Source: Flavobacterium saccharophilum (GTDB taxonomy: Bacteria; Bacteroidota; Bacteroidia; Flavobacteriales; Flavobacteriaceae). Taken from it: a DNA stretch of 64,000 nucleotides. The stretch is from positions 702,214-766,213 of the forward strand of contig NZ_FRBY01000003.1 in assembly GCF_900142735.1 (NCBI RefSeq), given 5' to 3'. The notes beneath the pieces were generated by a model that did not search any database, had not been told where the DNA came from, and saw nothing but the letters and a program-made list of their open reading frames with translations. Below are positions 16,581 through 25,515 of the stretch, piece by piece. Each line of letters opens with the position of its first letter. Position 1 is the stretch's first letter. The position numbers were made by a program, and so were the translations under genes.

Positions 16581-17456
16581 TTAAGCCCCTAATTCTTTTT
16601 TATACATTTCGATATTAGCTTTTATTTTGTCATCAAGATCCGGTTCTTTAATATCAGTATGTTTTTGCATTTCTTCCCAAATAATTTTAGCAACAATATA
16701 ACGCGCCATTTCTTTATCATCGGCAGGAACAATATACCAGGGCGCATAATCTGTCGAAGTTTTATTGATGGCTTCTTCATAATATTCCTGATATTCTTTC
16801 CAATGTTCTCTTTCCTTCAAATCGCCAGGAGAAAATTTCCAATGGTGTTTTTCTTCTTCCAAACGGCGTAACAAACGTTCCCTTTGCTCCTCTTTGCTCA
16901 AATGCAAATAAAATTTCATTACAATAGTTCCGTTTTGCGAAATATGCTTTTCAAAATTATTAATCTGCTCAATTCTATTTTCCCAAAATTGAGGCGTAAT
17001 ATCGTCAATCGAATTAATTCCTGGCAAATTCTCACCCAAAATATATTCAGGATGCACACGTGTTACCAAAACATTCTCATAATGTGTTCTATTAAAAATG
17101 GCAAATTTTCCTTTCTCAGGAAGTGCCAGATAATGTCGCCACAAATAATCATGTTCCAATTCAGTCGAATTCGGCGTTTTAAAACTGTGCACCACAACCC
17201 CACGCGGATTAAATTCCTTAAAAACCTCCCTGATTAAACTATCCTTCCCGGACGTATCCATTCCCTGTAGGCAAATCAAAACACCGTATTTATTATGCGA
17301 ATACATAACGTCCTGTAAGTCACTCAATTTCGCCTGAACTTTATCCAGTTTTTTTTCTTTTGTCTCTTCGTCTGCATCAATATCGAGCAAAGTCGAAATC
17401 TTGGATAACTTTATTTTTTTTACAACTTTAAAATCATTCGGGTCTATAGATTTCAT
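16581..17456 (-). CDS. Polyphosphate kinase 2 family protein
   Basis: A cytosolic PPK2-type enzyme of 291 aa that transfers phosphate between polyphosphate and nucleotides. The Walker A motif GMDTSGKDS is at about 65-73, NPRGVVVHSFKTPNSTE forms the lid-side motif, and FNRTHYENVLVTRVHPE carries the catalytic Asp-free PPK2 signature; LLRRLEEEKHHWKFSPGDLKERE is the basic lid. The single-domain length and THYENVLV favour the class that phosphorylates AMP and ADP, but class cannot be proved here. It converges with the OMP gene and stands alone. Confidence 0.92.
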   Translation of the reverse strand: MKSIDPNDFKVVKKIKLSKISTLLDIDADEETKEKKLDKVQAKLSDLQDVMYSHNKYGVLICLQGMDTSGKDSLIREVFKEFNPRGVVVHSFKTPNSTELEHDYLWRHYLALPEKGKFAIFNRTHYENVLVTRVHPEYILGENLPGINSIDDITPQFWENRIEQINNFEKHISQNGTIVMKFYLHLSKEEQRERLLRRLEEEKHHWKFSPGDLKEREHWKEYQEYYEEAINKTSTDYAPWYIVPADDKEMARYIVAKIIWEEMQKHTDIKEPDLDDKIKANIEMYKKELGA

Positions 17457-17568
17457 ATTTTTCCATTTTATATTATAAATATACTAATTTTACGAAGCAT
17501 ATTCCTGCTATTCATTGCAATACTTTTTCAATAAATTGTTTTTTTACAAGCCATAACAAGAGCTTCCG

Positions 17569-17638
17569 CTGGTCGCTTTGTTCTGTCAGTAAAAAATACA
17601 ATTTCTCCTCAAAGTATTTTCATTTCTATCAGGGCTAG
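17569..17638 (+). repeat. Dispersed ~80-bp element, copy C
   Basis: It begins GAGCTTCCGCTGGTCGCTT and ends TTTTCATTTCTATCAGGGCTAG; the ends match copy B (opposite strand) while the middle differs. It lies 25 bp before the next start codon. Confidence 0.7.
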
Positions 17639-17662
17639 CGACACTTTTACAAAACAACATTC

Positions 17663-18499
17663 ATGGAAAAATTTACATTAGAAATATTATTTCAAATCAT
17701 CGGAATCGGATCAGCATCAGGATTATTTTTCAATAACAATTCTCTTTATATCATTGGCGACAATAGTGGATTTTTATACGAATACAATATGCAGGATCAG
17801 CAATTGAGTCATCATCCTTTAATTGATAATCCGTCGCAAAACATTCCGAAAAACATAAAACCCGATTTTGAATCGGTAACACATCACAATGATACCTTAT
17901 ATGTTTTTGGTTCGGGTTCTACAGACAAACGAAACAAAATGATTGCCTTCGATCTTAAGTCGAAAACCATTTTACAAAAAAATGATTTAGTTGATTTATA
18001 TGCTTTAATGCAAAGTTTCGGAGAAATAAAACCGGAAGACTTCAATTTGGAAGGCGCTATTTTCGATGGCGAAAATTGGTATTTATTCAACCGCGGTAAC
18101 GGAGTATCCAACAAAAACACCATTTTCACCATTCACGCCAAAAGTCTGGGCGAAGAATTTGCTTTGGTGGCAACCAATTATAAATTGCCAAAAATAAAAG
18201 GAGTTCGTTCCAGTTTTACAGATGCTATTTTGGTTGAAGATAAAATCTATTTCTTATCAACTGCGGAAGACACCAAATCAACTTATGATGATGGTGATAT
18301 CTTAGGTAGTTTCATTGGAAGAATAGATCTTAAAACCATGAAAATCGATTTCACTCAAAAAATAACATCAACCAATAAATTTGAAGGCTTGACTTTTTAT
18401 AAAAAATCAAGTGATAAAATTGAGTTTTTACTTTGCGAGGATAATGATACGGAATTATTGGAGACTAAGATTTTTAAATTGAGTTTGCCCGTTAAGTAA
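17663..18499 (+). CDS. Predicted beta-propeller-like protein, 278 aa
   Basis: No enzyme family is recognised. The sequence is rich in short strands with GDNSGFLYEYN, NDTLYVFGSGSTDKRNKMIAFD and EDKIYFLSTAEDTKSTYDDGDILGSFIGRIDL segments, suggesting a beta-propeller of about five or six blades. It resembles Bacteroidota-specific proteins that I recall annotated as DUF6929; that name is from memory. No signal peptide, so cytosolic. The gene stands alone between PPK2 (divergent) and the ECF sigma region. The role is unknown. Confidence 0.7.
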   Translation: MEKFTLEILFQIIGIGSASGLFFNNNSLYIIGDNSGFLYEYNMQDQQLSHHPLIDNPSQNIPKNIKPDFESVTHHNDTLYVFGSGSTDKRNKMIAFDLKSKTILQKNDLVDLYALMQSFGEIKPEDFNLEGAIFDGENWYLFNRGNGVSNKNTIFTIHAKSLGEEFALVATNYKLPKIKGVRSSFTDAILVEDKIYFLSTAEDTKSTYDDGDILGSFIGRIDLKTMKIDFTQKITSTNKFEGLTFYKKSSDKIEFLLCEDNDTELLETKIFKLSLPVK

Positions 18500-18827
18500 A
18501 TAACACATTCACTTTGTGCAATTTTACGGATTCTTTGTAAATCTTTGTGTAAAAGCTTTACCACAGAGATTCACAAAGAAATCACAGAGTGACGCAAAGA
18601 ATTTTGAAAAAATTGTCGGTAATAGTAGAGGTGCACAGCAGTATGTAATCCGCAAAGAATACCCATTTCAATAAAAACCACGCTTAAAGACGCACTGCTG
18701 TAAACCTTTACAATAAAACTCTGTACCTTTGAACCTTAGCAACTTTGAGCCTTTAAAAAAAACTTTTTTCCACAGCCTTCCCAACCTTTTTATCTTTTAA
18801 GCTCTCTTTAGTATAAAGACAACAATT
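18500..18827. repeat. Gene-free region with CTTTGTG-type inverted repeats
   Basis: No gene is seen in these 328 bp. Around 18528-18605, CTTTGTAAATCTTTGTG faces CACAGAGATTCACAAAGAAATCACAGAG, a degenerate inverted repeat like those elsewhere. GTGCACAGCAGT (18631) faces ACTGCTGT (18694) around a 51-nt loop. Near 18715-18760 there is CTTTGAACCTTAGCAACTTTGAGCCTTT, resembling CTTAG units. The sigma factor promoter must be here but no clear box is found. Confidence 0.6.
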
Positions 18828-19364
18828 GTGATAAACGAAACCATTATTTCCAACTGCAAAAAAATGCACCGTGATGCCCAGCGTCAGGTGTATGAGCATA
18901 TGGCTCCAAAATTGTATCGCGTTTGCAAACGATACTTAAAGAAGGAAGAGGAAATTGAAGAAGCGATGGCCGACGCTTTCTATACCATTTTCACAAAACT
19001 GGATCAGTTAAAAGAAATTTTAGCTTTTGAGGCTTGGGCACGAAAAATAACCGTCAATCACTGTTTGGCAACTATCAGGAAGAACACCAATTTCAATATG
19101 TATCTTGATGATGTCAAATTGCTGTCACAACCTTTTACAGAAGAAATCAATTCTCTGGAAGAAGAAGATTTACTCAATTTACTAAACCATATTCCGGACG
19201 GCTGCAAAACTGTTTTTAACCTTTTTGTTATTGAAGGTTTTGGGCACAAAGAAATTGCAGCAATGCTAAACATTTCTGAAGGTACCTCAAAATCACAGTT
19301 GAATGCAGCTAAAACCAAGCTGAAGGAATTAGTAAACAAATTGTATTATCAAAAAGCAAAGTAG
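18828..19364 (+). CDS. ECF-type sigma-70 family sigma factor
   Basis: A sigma factor of 178 aa with only regions 2 and 4. Region 2 runs from about residue 15 to 80 (YRVCKRYLKKEEEIEEAMADAFYTIF and EAWARKITVNHC), and region 4 from about 115 to 170 (IPDGCKTVFNLFVIEGFGHKEIAAMLNISEGTSKSQLNAAKTKLKE). Translation starts at a GTG; no in-frame ATG fits the usual N-terminus. Only two bases separate it from the next gene, so the two are translationally coupled. That gene encodes a single-pass membrane protein and is the candidate anti-sigma factor. Confidence 0.92.
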   Translation: MINETIISNCKKMHRDAQRQVYEHMAPKLYRVCKRYLKKEEEIEEAMADAFYTIFTKLDQLKEILAFEAWARKITVNHCLATIRKNTNFNMYLDDVKLLSQPFTEEINSLEEEDLLNLLNHIPDGCKTVFNLFVIEGFGHKEIAAMLNISEGTSKSQLNAAKTKLKELVNKLYYQKAK

Positions 19365-19366
19365 TC

Positions 19367-20329
19367 ATGGACAATCAAGATAAAATATTCGATAAATTTA
19401 AAGAAGCCGCGCACAACTCGGAACAAAAGGAGTTTCCGGGAATGGATAAAGTCTGGGCGCGCGTTGAAGATAAACTCGATAAAAAAGAAGATAAAAAAGC
19501 GATTTCATTATGGAAAAAAATTGCCATTGCTGCTTCTCTTTTATTATTAATATCTTTAGGGACACAATTTTTAAAATCAGATCAAAACACTACGATTCCA
19601 GCTTCAGAAGTGGTCGTAAATGAAACGGAGAAAGAAGTAATTCAGAAATCAGAAATTAAAAAGGATGGAGTTGCTATCGAAGATTCAAAACTAATTCCGA
19701 AAGCTGAAGCTGTTAAGATCTTAGACAAACAAATAAAAGAACAGCAAACTGTTGTTGCTAACAATGATCAAATTACAGTTGCAGAAGCTGTTGGTATAGG
19801 AACTGTTTCTGAACCTGTTGAAGTCATCGCACCAATTTCGGAATCTGTGTCTTCTTCAGATTTTGTTAATGACGAAGAAGATTCAGTTGCAAAAGATAAA
19901 GTTGCTGATTTAGGCTATTCAAAAAAGGTAGAAAGAGAAGCTTTTGCAGCAAAAGCAGCTGGACAACAAGCTGAAAAAGCTAAAAAAAGTACACCATTGG
20001 TTATCTTAAATGGTAAAGCAATGTCTCATAGCAATGATGCAAAAAGAGATGAGATGATGCAGGCAGAATTACCAAACTTTCAACCCGAAAACGTAGAATC
20101 GTTAGTGGTTTTAGACGAACCGTTATACATTATTGACGGTGTCTATTATTCAGAAAATGATTTATTCGGAAATAACCCTACTAGTCCATACGCTCCTTTA
20201 AACAAACAGGAGATAAAAACTATTACCATTCTTCAGGATACAGAAGCCGTTGCAAAATATGGCGAAAAAGGAAAAAAAGGAGTTGTTATTATTATGACTA
20301 AAAACGGAAAGCCTGCTCCTAAAAATTAA
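19367..20329 (+). CDS. Membrane protein with SusC-plug-like tail, candidate anti-sigma
   Basis: A protein of 320 aa with an unusual build. Residues 1-43 are charged and cytosolic (FKEAAHNSEQKEFPGMDKVWARVEDKLDK), about 44-62 form one membrane helix (WKKIAIAASLLLLISLGTQFL), and 63-240 is a low-complexity linker rich in Glu, Val and Lys. Residues 245-315 resemble a TonB-receptor plug: EPLYIIDGVYY, then LNKQEIKTITILQDTEAVAKYGEKGKKGVVIIMTKNG, matching the SusC pattern of IDG, ILKD, A.A.YG and GVI.ITT. With an ECF sigma factor immediately upstream, it is probably an anti-sigma factor whose periplasmic part senses or mimics an outer-membrane receptor. That function is inferred. Confidence 0.75.
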   Translation: MDNQDKIFDKFKEAAHNSEQKEFPGMDKVWARVEDKLDKKEDKKAISLWKKIAIAASLLLLISLGTQFLKSDQNTTIPASEVVVNETEKEVIQKSEIKKDGVAIEDSKLIPKAEAVKILDKQIKEQQTVVANNDQITVAEAVGIGTVSEPVEVIAPISESVSSSDFVNDEEDSVAKDKVADLGYSKKVEREAFAAKAAGQQAEKAKKSTPLVILNGKAMSHSNDAKRDEMMQAELPNFQPENVESLVVLDEPLYIIDGVYYSENDLFGNNPTSPYAPLNKQEIKTITILQDTEAVAKYGEKGKKGVVIIMTKNGKPAPKN

Positions 20330-20421
20330 TTACAAAACTCAAATTGATTCCTAAAAATCTTTGTCAAAGTTTTACACTTTGACAAAGATAAATCTCAACA
20401 ATTATCTAAAAAATCACTTTC

Positions 20422-20838
20422 ATGAAAAATGTCAAAACTCTTTCATTGGGCATTGCTATGCTTATAGGTCTCAGCACTAAAGCACAAGAAAAAATAGTTA
20501 CTGACTTAATTTCTGAAATAAAAGAAGCTAAATTTGTCCAAACGGAAGTTGAGATATCACCTGTAAAAGTTTCTTCAAATTTTGTAAAAACGGATTCTTC
20601 ACCACCAAGTTTACGAATTGTATGTATTAAAAGTATTCAGGAAAGAAATGAACCTTTATACATTCTTGATGGTCGACTGATAAATGCTAAGCAATTTTCT
20701 AAAGTTAATCCAAATGATATTCAGGACATAAAAGTTTTAAAAGGCACTGAAGCTACTTCCATTTATGGAAATCAAGGAAAAAATGGGGTTATAATTATTA
20801 CAACAAAAAAGAATAGTCAAAACAATAACGACGAATAA
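20422..20838 (+). CDS. Small secreted SusC-plug-like protein, 138 aa
   Basis: The signal peptide covers about residues 1-21 (LGIAMLIGLSTKAQ). The mature part of about 115 aa is mainly one plug-like module: EPLYILDGRLINAKQF, then VNPNDIQDIKVLKGTEATSIYGNQGKNGVIIITTKK, which agrees closely with the plug of SusC-type TonB receptors, but with no barrel and no TonB box. It also resembles the tail of the protein before it. The gap from that gene is 92 bp, so the two may share a transcript. Possible roles are a decoy for the outer-membrane receptor or a signalling ligand; neither is shown. Confidence 0.75.
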   Translation: MKNVKTLSLGIAMLIGLSTKAQEKIVTDLISEIKEAKFVQTEVEISPVKVSSNFVKTDSSPPSLRIVCIKSIQERNEPLYILDGRLINAKQFSKVNPNDIQDIKVLKGTEATSIYGNQGKNGVIIITTKKNSQNNNDE

Positions 20839-20949
20839 GAAAGTTGTTAAACTTAGATTAAGAAAACATTTAAAGCATTATTTTAGGAAGCAAAAACTGT
20901 ATTTTTGTGTTACTAAAATGATGCTTTCTGCATTTCTAAAAATACTACC

Positions 20950-21666
20950 ATGACAGACTTAAAAAATAAAAATGCCCTAATTACAGGAGCGGGAAAAGGA
21001 ATTGGAAAAGCAATTGCACTTGCTTTAGCCAAAGAAGGCGTAAATGTAATTTTAGTTTCAAGAACCCAAACCGACATTGATCAATTGGCAGATGAAGCTT
21101 CTAATCTGGGTGTAAAATCATTGGCTTTAGCAGCAGACGTTTCAGATATGAATGCGATAAACAGCGCTGTAGAAAAAGCTTTATCAAAATTTAAAACGAT
21201 AGACATTTTAATAAACAGTGCCGGAATTGCTTCTTTTGGAAAATTCATGGAATTAGAGCCCGCAGCCTGGGAAAAAATCATCCAGGTGAATTTAATGGGA
21301 ACTTATTATACAACCCGCGCCGTTATTCCAAATATGATTGAAAGACAGACTGGTGATATTATTAATATTTCATCAACTGCAGGACTTGCTGGAAACGCAT
21401 TAACGAGTGCTTACAGCGCTTCAAAATTTGCAGTTTTAGGTTTGACAGATTCTTTAATGCAGGAAATGAGAAAGCACAACATCCGCGTTTCTGCCTTAAC
21501 TCCTAGTACTGTTGCAACCGATATGGCAAAAGATTTAAACTTAACGGATGGAAATCCTGAAAAAGTAATGCAGTCTGAAGATATTGCAGAATTATTGATT
21601 GCGCAACTTAAATTAAACCGAAGAGTTTTTATTAAAAACAGCAGTATTTGGTCTACTAATCCTTAA
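20950..21666 (+). CDS. SDR-family 3-oxoacyl reductase-like protein
   Basis: A classical short-chain dehydrogenase/reductase of 238 aa. The coenzyme motif TGAGKGIG covers about 12-19, NSAG is in the middle, and the catalytic Ser-Tyr-Lys set is seen in ISSTAG and YSASK (Tyr about 155). VSRTQTD after beta-2 suggests NADP(H). It resembles FabG/YdfG enzymes, but with no fatty-acid genes nearby a stress or carbonyl reductase is as likely. No operon partner; AT-rich repeats lie downstream. Confidence 0.9.
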   Translation: MTDLKNKNALITGAGKGIGKAIALALAKEGVNVILVSRTQTDIDQLADEASNLGVKSLALAADVSDMNAINSAVEKALSKFKTIDILINSAGIASFGKFMELEPAAWEKIIQVNLMGTYYTTRAVIPNMIERQTGDIINISSTAGLAGNALTSAYSASKFAVLGLTDSLMQEMRKHNIRVSALTPSTVATDMAKDLNLTDGNPEKVMQSEDIAELLIAQLKLNRRVFIKNSSIWSTNP

Positions 21667-21674
21667 TTTTAAAA

Positions 21675-21899
21675 AATAAATTCCAATATTTAAATTCCAA
21701 ATTCCATCTCTTATATGATTAGAATTTAAAAAATTGGAGTCTAAAAACTATCGTACTTTAATCTTTGTGACAGTTTAAAACTTTTACAAAGATCTAATAG
21801 CCTAAAAAATATAAATTTTAATATTTAAATTCCATATTCAAAATACTGATTGAATTGGAATTTGGAATTTATCCCGAGGCTTCGGGATTGGAATTTTAC
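21675..21899. repeat. GGAATTT heptad repeats with nested hairpin
   Basis: AAATTCC/AAATTCC units (about 21678-21708) face TTGGAAT/TTGGAAT units (about 21853-21895). The right arm is split by the hairpin ATCCCGAGGCTTCGGGAT. An inner CTTTGTGACAG...CTTTTACAAAG pair lies near 21765-21795. It fills the gap between the SDR and the next gene, and a false upstream TTG start arises from it. Confidence 0.7.
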
Positions 21900-21909
21900 T
21901 AAAACGAAA

Positions 21910-22422
21910 ATGATGGAACAATATTTAAGACAATTAATTGCAATAGAATTCACGGATAAAAAAGAAATTTTTACTGGATTTCTTATTGATTATTCTGATG
22001 ACTGGATTTTACTTCGAAATAATCCGGTCGATTACATTTTGGACGGTTTTGTGATTCTGAAAAACAAAAATATAGAAGCGATTCACAGAGATCAGGATCT
22101 TGCCTTTACAGAAAAAGTGATCCGCTTAAAAGGTTTGAAAACAAGCGCCGAAGATATTATCCCAATTAAGGATTTAGCTTCGATTGTAAATTTCTTAACC
22201 AATAAATATGGCATTTTTCAGATTGCAAAAAAATCTGCCAAATCGGCTTATTTAGGCAAATTGCTTGAATTGAATGATGAAGAATTAACTATCGACTTCC
22301 TGGATACAAGAGGTCAGTTTGGTGGTGAATTAAGTTTCAATCCGGAAAAAATCAGAGTTATTGAATTTGATACGGATTATATTAATTCCTTGAAATTGGT
22401 ATTGGAGCAAGAAATAAAGTAA
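21910..22422 (+). CDS. Hypothetical protein, about 170 aa
   Basis: Not recognised. The start at 21910 (MMEQYLRQLIAIEF) is preferred since an upstream TTG at 21850 reads through a repeat. Segments like IEFTDKKEIFTGFLIDYSDDWILLRNNPVDYILDGFVILKNKNIEAI look like an Sm-like or PRC-type small barrel, repeated in the second half (YLGKLLELNDEELTIDFLDTRGQFGGELSFNPEKIRVIEFD). So it may be two Sm-like domains joined, a guess from strand pattern. No signal peptide. A lipoprotein gene follows after two bases and is probably co-expressed. Confidence 0.65.
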   Translation: MMEQYLRQLIAIEFTDKKEIFTGFLIDYSDDWILLRNNPVDYILDGFVILKNKNIEAIHRDQDLAFTEKVIRLKGLKTSAEDIIPIKDLASIVNFLTNKYGIFQIAKKSAKSAYLGKLLELNDEELTIDFLDTRGQFGGELSFNPEKIRVIEFDTDYINSLKLVLEQEIK

Positions 22423-22424
22423 GC

Positions 22425-23045
22425 ATGAATAAAATTATCTGTTTTACGATTGTTTCTTTTTTAGTGTTTTCCTGCAATACAAAAAACAATAATGAAATAA
22501 CGACATCTTCTTCTACTGCAAAAAGCATTGATACTGCAAAAAGCGAAACAAAATCTATTCAACCGGAAAAAACGGACCGAATTTTAATTGGCCCTAAAAT
22601 AGAAGGAGATTTTGATGGTGATGGTAAAGATGAATTCGCAATTATTACTCAGACAAAACAAGGTGAAGGAAATCCCGTTGAAGATGGAACTCCGGATGAA
22701 TACACAATCTCTTTTAGTAATAAAGAATTAAAGACAATCCTTATTGGATGTTGTGAAGCTCAATTAATAAACGAAGGCGATTTAAATCAGGACGGTAAAG
22801 AAGATTTTTCAGTCTATCAGGCTCCAATGAATGGAACTGTTTACGAAATGACAACCTATTCACATCAAAATTCAAATTGGAAACAAATCGTAGAAACGTT
22901 TTTGATACCAACGGCACATCAAGAACTGAATAACGAAGAGCTACAAAAGAGAGTCTTTCTTGAAAACAATACATTGTATATCCTTAAAGAGGATCCAAAT
23001 GATGAAAATTATAGATTGATTAAGAAAAAGATTGAATTAAATTAA
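22425..23045 (+). CDS. Lipoprotein, 206 aa, with an Asp-rich repeat motif
   Basis: The N-terminus has a type II signal peptide, with the lipobox LVFSC and lipidated Cys at about C17. GDFDGDGKDEFAIIT (about 62-77) and GDLNQDGKEDFSVYQ (about 115-130) are calcium-binding DxDGDGxxD-type loops, as in FG-GAP or dockerin-like proteins; in integrin-like beta-propellers such motifs end each blade. The protein is too short for a whole propeller. It should be anchored to a membrane. It follows the previous gene after two bases and ends at a strong terminator. Function unknown. Confidence 0.75.
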   Translation: MNKIICFTIVSFLVFSCNTKNNNEITTSSSTAKSIDTAKSETKSIQPEKTDRILIGPKIEGDFDGDGKDEFAIITQTKQGEGNPVEDGTPDEYTISFSNKELKTILIGCCEAQLINEGDLNQDGKEDFSVYQAPMNGTVYEMTTYSHQNSNWKQIVETFLIPTAHQELNNEELQKRVFLENNTLYILKEDPNDENYRLIKKKIELN

Positions 23046-23083
23046 AAACAGCAAAGCCCTTTTTAAAGGGCTTTGCTGTTTTT
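23045..23083. terminator. Terminator of the lipoprotein unit
   Basis: AAAACAGCAAAGCCCTTT and AAAGGGCTTTGCTGTTTTT form a perfect long stem with U-runs on both strands. It may serve both the lipoprotein gene and the convergent mtaB. Confidence 0.9.
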
Positions 23084-23129
23084 GTAAACTCTAGAAAAAT
23101 AAACCATTTTACATTTCACAATTATCATT

Positions 23130-24464
23130 TTACACTTCCGCTAATTTGTTTACAAACTCTAAACGAACACTTCCGTCTTCATCAATTTTTGTCAAATTAA
23201 TATCTTGCAGCGTATTAATCAATTCAGGATTCCATGGTGTTTTTACTTTTACGTAGTTTTCAGTAAAACCATGAATGTATCCTTCTTTATTTTCACTTTC
23301 AAAAAGAACCGTCCTTTTGGTTCCTAATTGGCTTTCGTAAAAAGCACGACGCTTTTTAACAGATAACCCACGAAGCATTTTACTTCGTTTTGCACGCACA
23401 TTTGCAGGAACAACTCCTGACATATTAACGGCTTCTGTATTATCTCTTTCAGAATAGGTAAAAACGTGTAAATACGAAATATCCATTTCATTCAAGAAAT
23501 GATACGTTTCTAAAAAGTGTTCATCTGTTTCTCCTGGGAAACCAACAATAACATCAACACCAATACAAGCGTGCGGCATTACTTCGCGAATCTTGTTTAC
23601 ACGTTCAGTATAAACTTCACGCAAATAACGACGTTTCATCAACTTCAAAATATCATTGCTTCCTGATTGTAACGGAATATGAAAATGCGGTACAAAAGTG
23701 CGGCTTTTAGAAACGAATTCAATTGTTTCGTTTTTCAATAAATTAGGTTCAATCGATGAAATTCGCAAACGCTCAATTCCTTCAACTTTATCTAAAGCCT
23801 GAACTAAATCAAGAAAAGTATGTTCGTGTTTTTTATTTCCAAATTCACCTTTTCCGTAATCTCCTATATTTACTCCAGTCAAAACAATTTCTTTGATGTT
23901 CTGAGCTGAAATTTCTTTAGCGTTTTGCAAAACATTTTCAAGAGCATCACTTCGTGAAATTCCTCTTGCTAACGGAATTGTACAATACGTACATTTATAA
24001 TCACAACCATCCTGAACTTTCAGGAACGCACGGGTTCTGTCTCCAATAGAATAACTTCCAACATAAAAATCAGCCTCAGCAATTTCGCAGGAGTGGACTT
24101 CACCCATATCGTTTTTGCTTAAGTCGTGAATATAATCAGTAATTTTAAATTTCTCTGTAGCACCCAAAACTAAATCAACACCATCAACCGCTGCTAATTC
24201 TTCTGGTTTTAATTGTGCATAACAACCAACAGCCGCCACAAATGCCTTTTCATTGAGTTTCATTGCTTTTTTTACAACCTGCTTAAATTGTTTATCGGCA
24301 TTCTCTGTAACCGAGCAGGTATTGATAACATAGATGTCTGCAACTTCTTCAAAATCGACACGATCAAAACCTTCATCATTGAAGTTTCTGGCGATTGTAG
24401 AAGTCTCTGAAAAGTTCAGTTTGCAACCAAGCGTATAAAAGGCAACTTTTTTTCTGTTTTCCAT
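23130..24464 (-). CDS. mtaB: tRNA t6A37 methylthiotransferase MtaB
   Basis: A radical-SAM enzyme of 444 aa that adds a methylthio group to N6-threonylcarbamoyladenosine at position 37 of ANN-reading tRNAs. The N-terminal UPF0004 domain carries C14 (TLGCKLN), NTCSVTENAD and VGCYAQ cysteines for one cluster. The radical-SAM motif CxxxCxxC is seen in GCDYKCTYCTIPLARG. A C-terminal TRAM-like segment (KRTVLFESENKEGYIHGFTENYVKVK) binds tRNA. Length and order match MtaB rather than MiaB or RimO. It has a -7 box 61 bp upstream. Confidence 0.93.
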   Translation of the reverse strand: MENRKKVAFYTLGCKLNFSETSTIARNFNDEGFDRVDFEEVADIYVINTCSVTENADKQFKQVVKKAMKLNEKAFVAAVGCYAQLKPEELAAVDGVDLVLGATEKFKITDYIHDLSKNDMGEVHSCEIAEADFYVGSYSIGDRTRAFLKVQDGCDYKCTYCTIPLARGISRSDALENVLQNAKEISAQNIKEIVLTGVNIGDYGKGEFGNKKHEHTFLDLVQALDKVEGIERLRISSIEPNLLKNETIEFVSKSRTFVPHFHIPLQSGSNDILKLMKRRYLREVYTERVNKIREVMPHACIGVDVIVGFPGETDEHFLETYHFLNEMDISYLHVFTYSERDNTEAVNMSGVVPANVRAKRSKMLRGLSVKKRRAFYESQLGTKRTVLFESENKEGYIHGFTENYVKVKTPWNPELINTLQDINLTKIDEDGSVRLEFVNKLAEV

Positions 24465-24524
24465 AGGAATAGACTACGTTTTAAGTAGTAAGATATTATA
24501 TTTACATCTCTTTTGAAGAGTTTG

Positions 24525-24532
24525 CAAATTTA
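24525..24532 (-). promoter_or_regulatory. -7 box TAAATTTG of mtaB
   Basis: On the minus strand this reads TAAATTTG, 61 bp before the mtaB ATG, giving a leader of about 55 nt. The -33 match is weak. Confidence 0.45.
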
Positions 24533-24703
24533 CGTACAATATTCTTTAAAATAAAATCAATAATATACTATATATCAACATTTTGCACGGAACATGTATT
24601 TTGAATCTGCCTGAAAAACAGTTAGCAGGACAAAGTATATTTTGAAAACAGGATAATTTTAGAAATACAAAAAATATTTTCAATAAGAATAAATTGACAA
24701 AAC

Positions 24704-24780
24704 ATCGATTAAATGCAAATATTATCGATTAAATGCATTTTTTCATTCTTTAAATTGAAATTTTCTTACATTTAACTTTG
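24704..24780 (+). promoter_or_regulatory. Direct repeat and promoter for the next gene
   Basis: ATCGATTAAATGCA occurs twice (24704-24717, 24724-24737), 20 bp apart. A TAACTTTG -7 box (24773-24780) follows. Transcription would begin near 24786, leaving a leader of about 170 nt before the ATG at 24956, in which CATAAC and GTTATG could pair. The rest of the 491-bp gap holds no gene. Confidence 0.5.
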
Positions 24781-24955
24781 TTTAGAAAGTTTTTAGGAGT
24801 ATTTTTCACTTCGCTAAAAACAAGTAAATTATTTTATAAACAAATTACGCATAACAATTTTGTTTTTTACTCGTTATGTTGTTGTTTTGTTATAATAAAA
24901 AATGGGCAGGCCGAAAACCAGAAAGAGTAGGCGAAAATTATAAATTAAATTCTAT

Positions 24956-25477
24956 ATGAAAGCATTTTTACCCACAATCTGCTTGATGTTCTTAACCGTT
25001 TTTAGTTCGCAAGCGCAAACTAATGCTCCGGCTGCAAGTAATCCTTTTCCATCGATTAGCACTTTAACAACTTGGGCGAGTTTAAACTCTCAGTCACAAT
25101 TTGACATTGCTATTCGTGCGGTTGGATTTAAATTTGAAGTAAAAGAGCCAGGTGAAGGTTCAACTGCTTATACTTACATTCGTAAAGTGACTGTAAATGA
25201 AGTAAATTATACTGATAGAATTGTTTATAGAATTACAAACAATAATTCAGCAAGTATTATTTCATTGGTTACTGCTTCAACAGATTTAGTGAGTTTATAT
25301 ACACCACAATTAGCAACCTTCAAAAATAACAACTGTAAAACAGAAATGTCTAAAGACAAAAACACAACTTGCAGCTGCTACGAAAGTGTAAATTTTGCAA
25401 TCGATCTTTGTGATGAACGTGTAAAATTAACTATGGGTGATGGAAATAAATATTTTGTTTCTGTAGCTAAAAAATAA
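24956..25477 (+). CDS. Secreted hypothetical protein, 173 aa
   Basis: Not recognised. Residues 1-20 are a Sec signal peptide (ICLMFLTVFSSQAQ). The mature part contains four cysteines near its end (NNCKTEM, TTCSCYES, DLCDER), probably two disulfides, so it is likely periplasmic or exposed. No catalytic motif is visible. The long leader, direct repeats and own promoter suggest it is regulated. Its 3' end meets an inverted repeat at about 25516-25561, which likely serves as terminator for it and the convergent acetyltransferase. Confidence 0.7.
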   Translation: MKAFLPTICLMFLTVFSSQAQTNAPAASNPFPSISTLTTWASLNSQSQFDIAIRAVGFKFEVKEPGEGSTAYTYIRKVTVNEVNYTDRIVYRITNNNSASIISLVTASTDLVSLYTPQLATFKNNNCKTEMSKDKNTTCSCYESVNFAIDLCDERVKLTMGDGNKYFVSVAKK

Positions 25478-25515
25478 TACCAAAAAACAGAGAATAAAAA
25501 ATTACGAGTTGTTTT

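Noticed and set aside
21850..21909. 20-residue extension of the hypothetical protein at 21910
   Set aside because: Encoded by a GGAATTT repeat and a hairpin; the ATG pair at 21910 follows directly.
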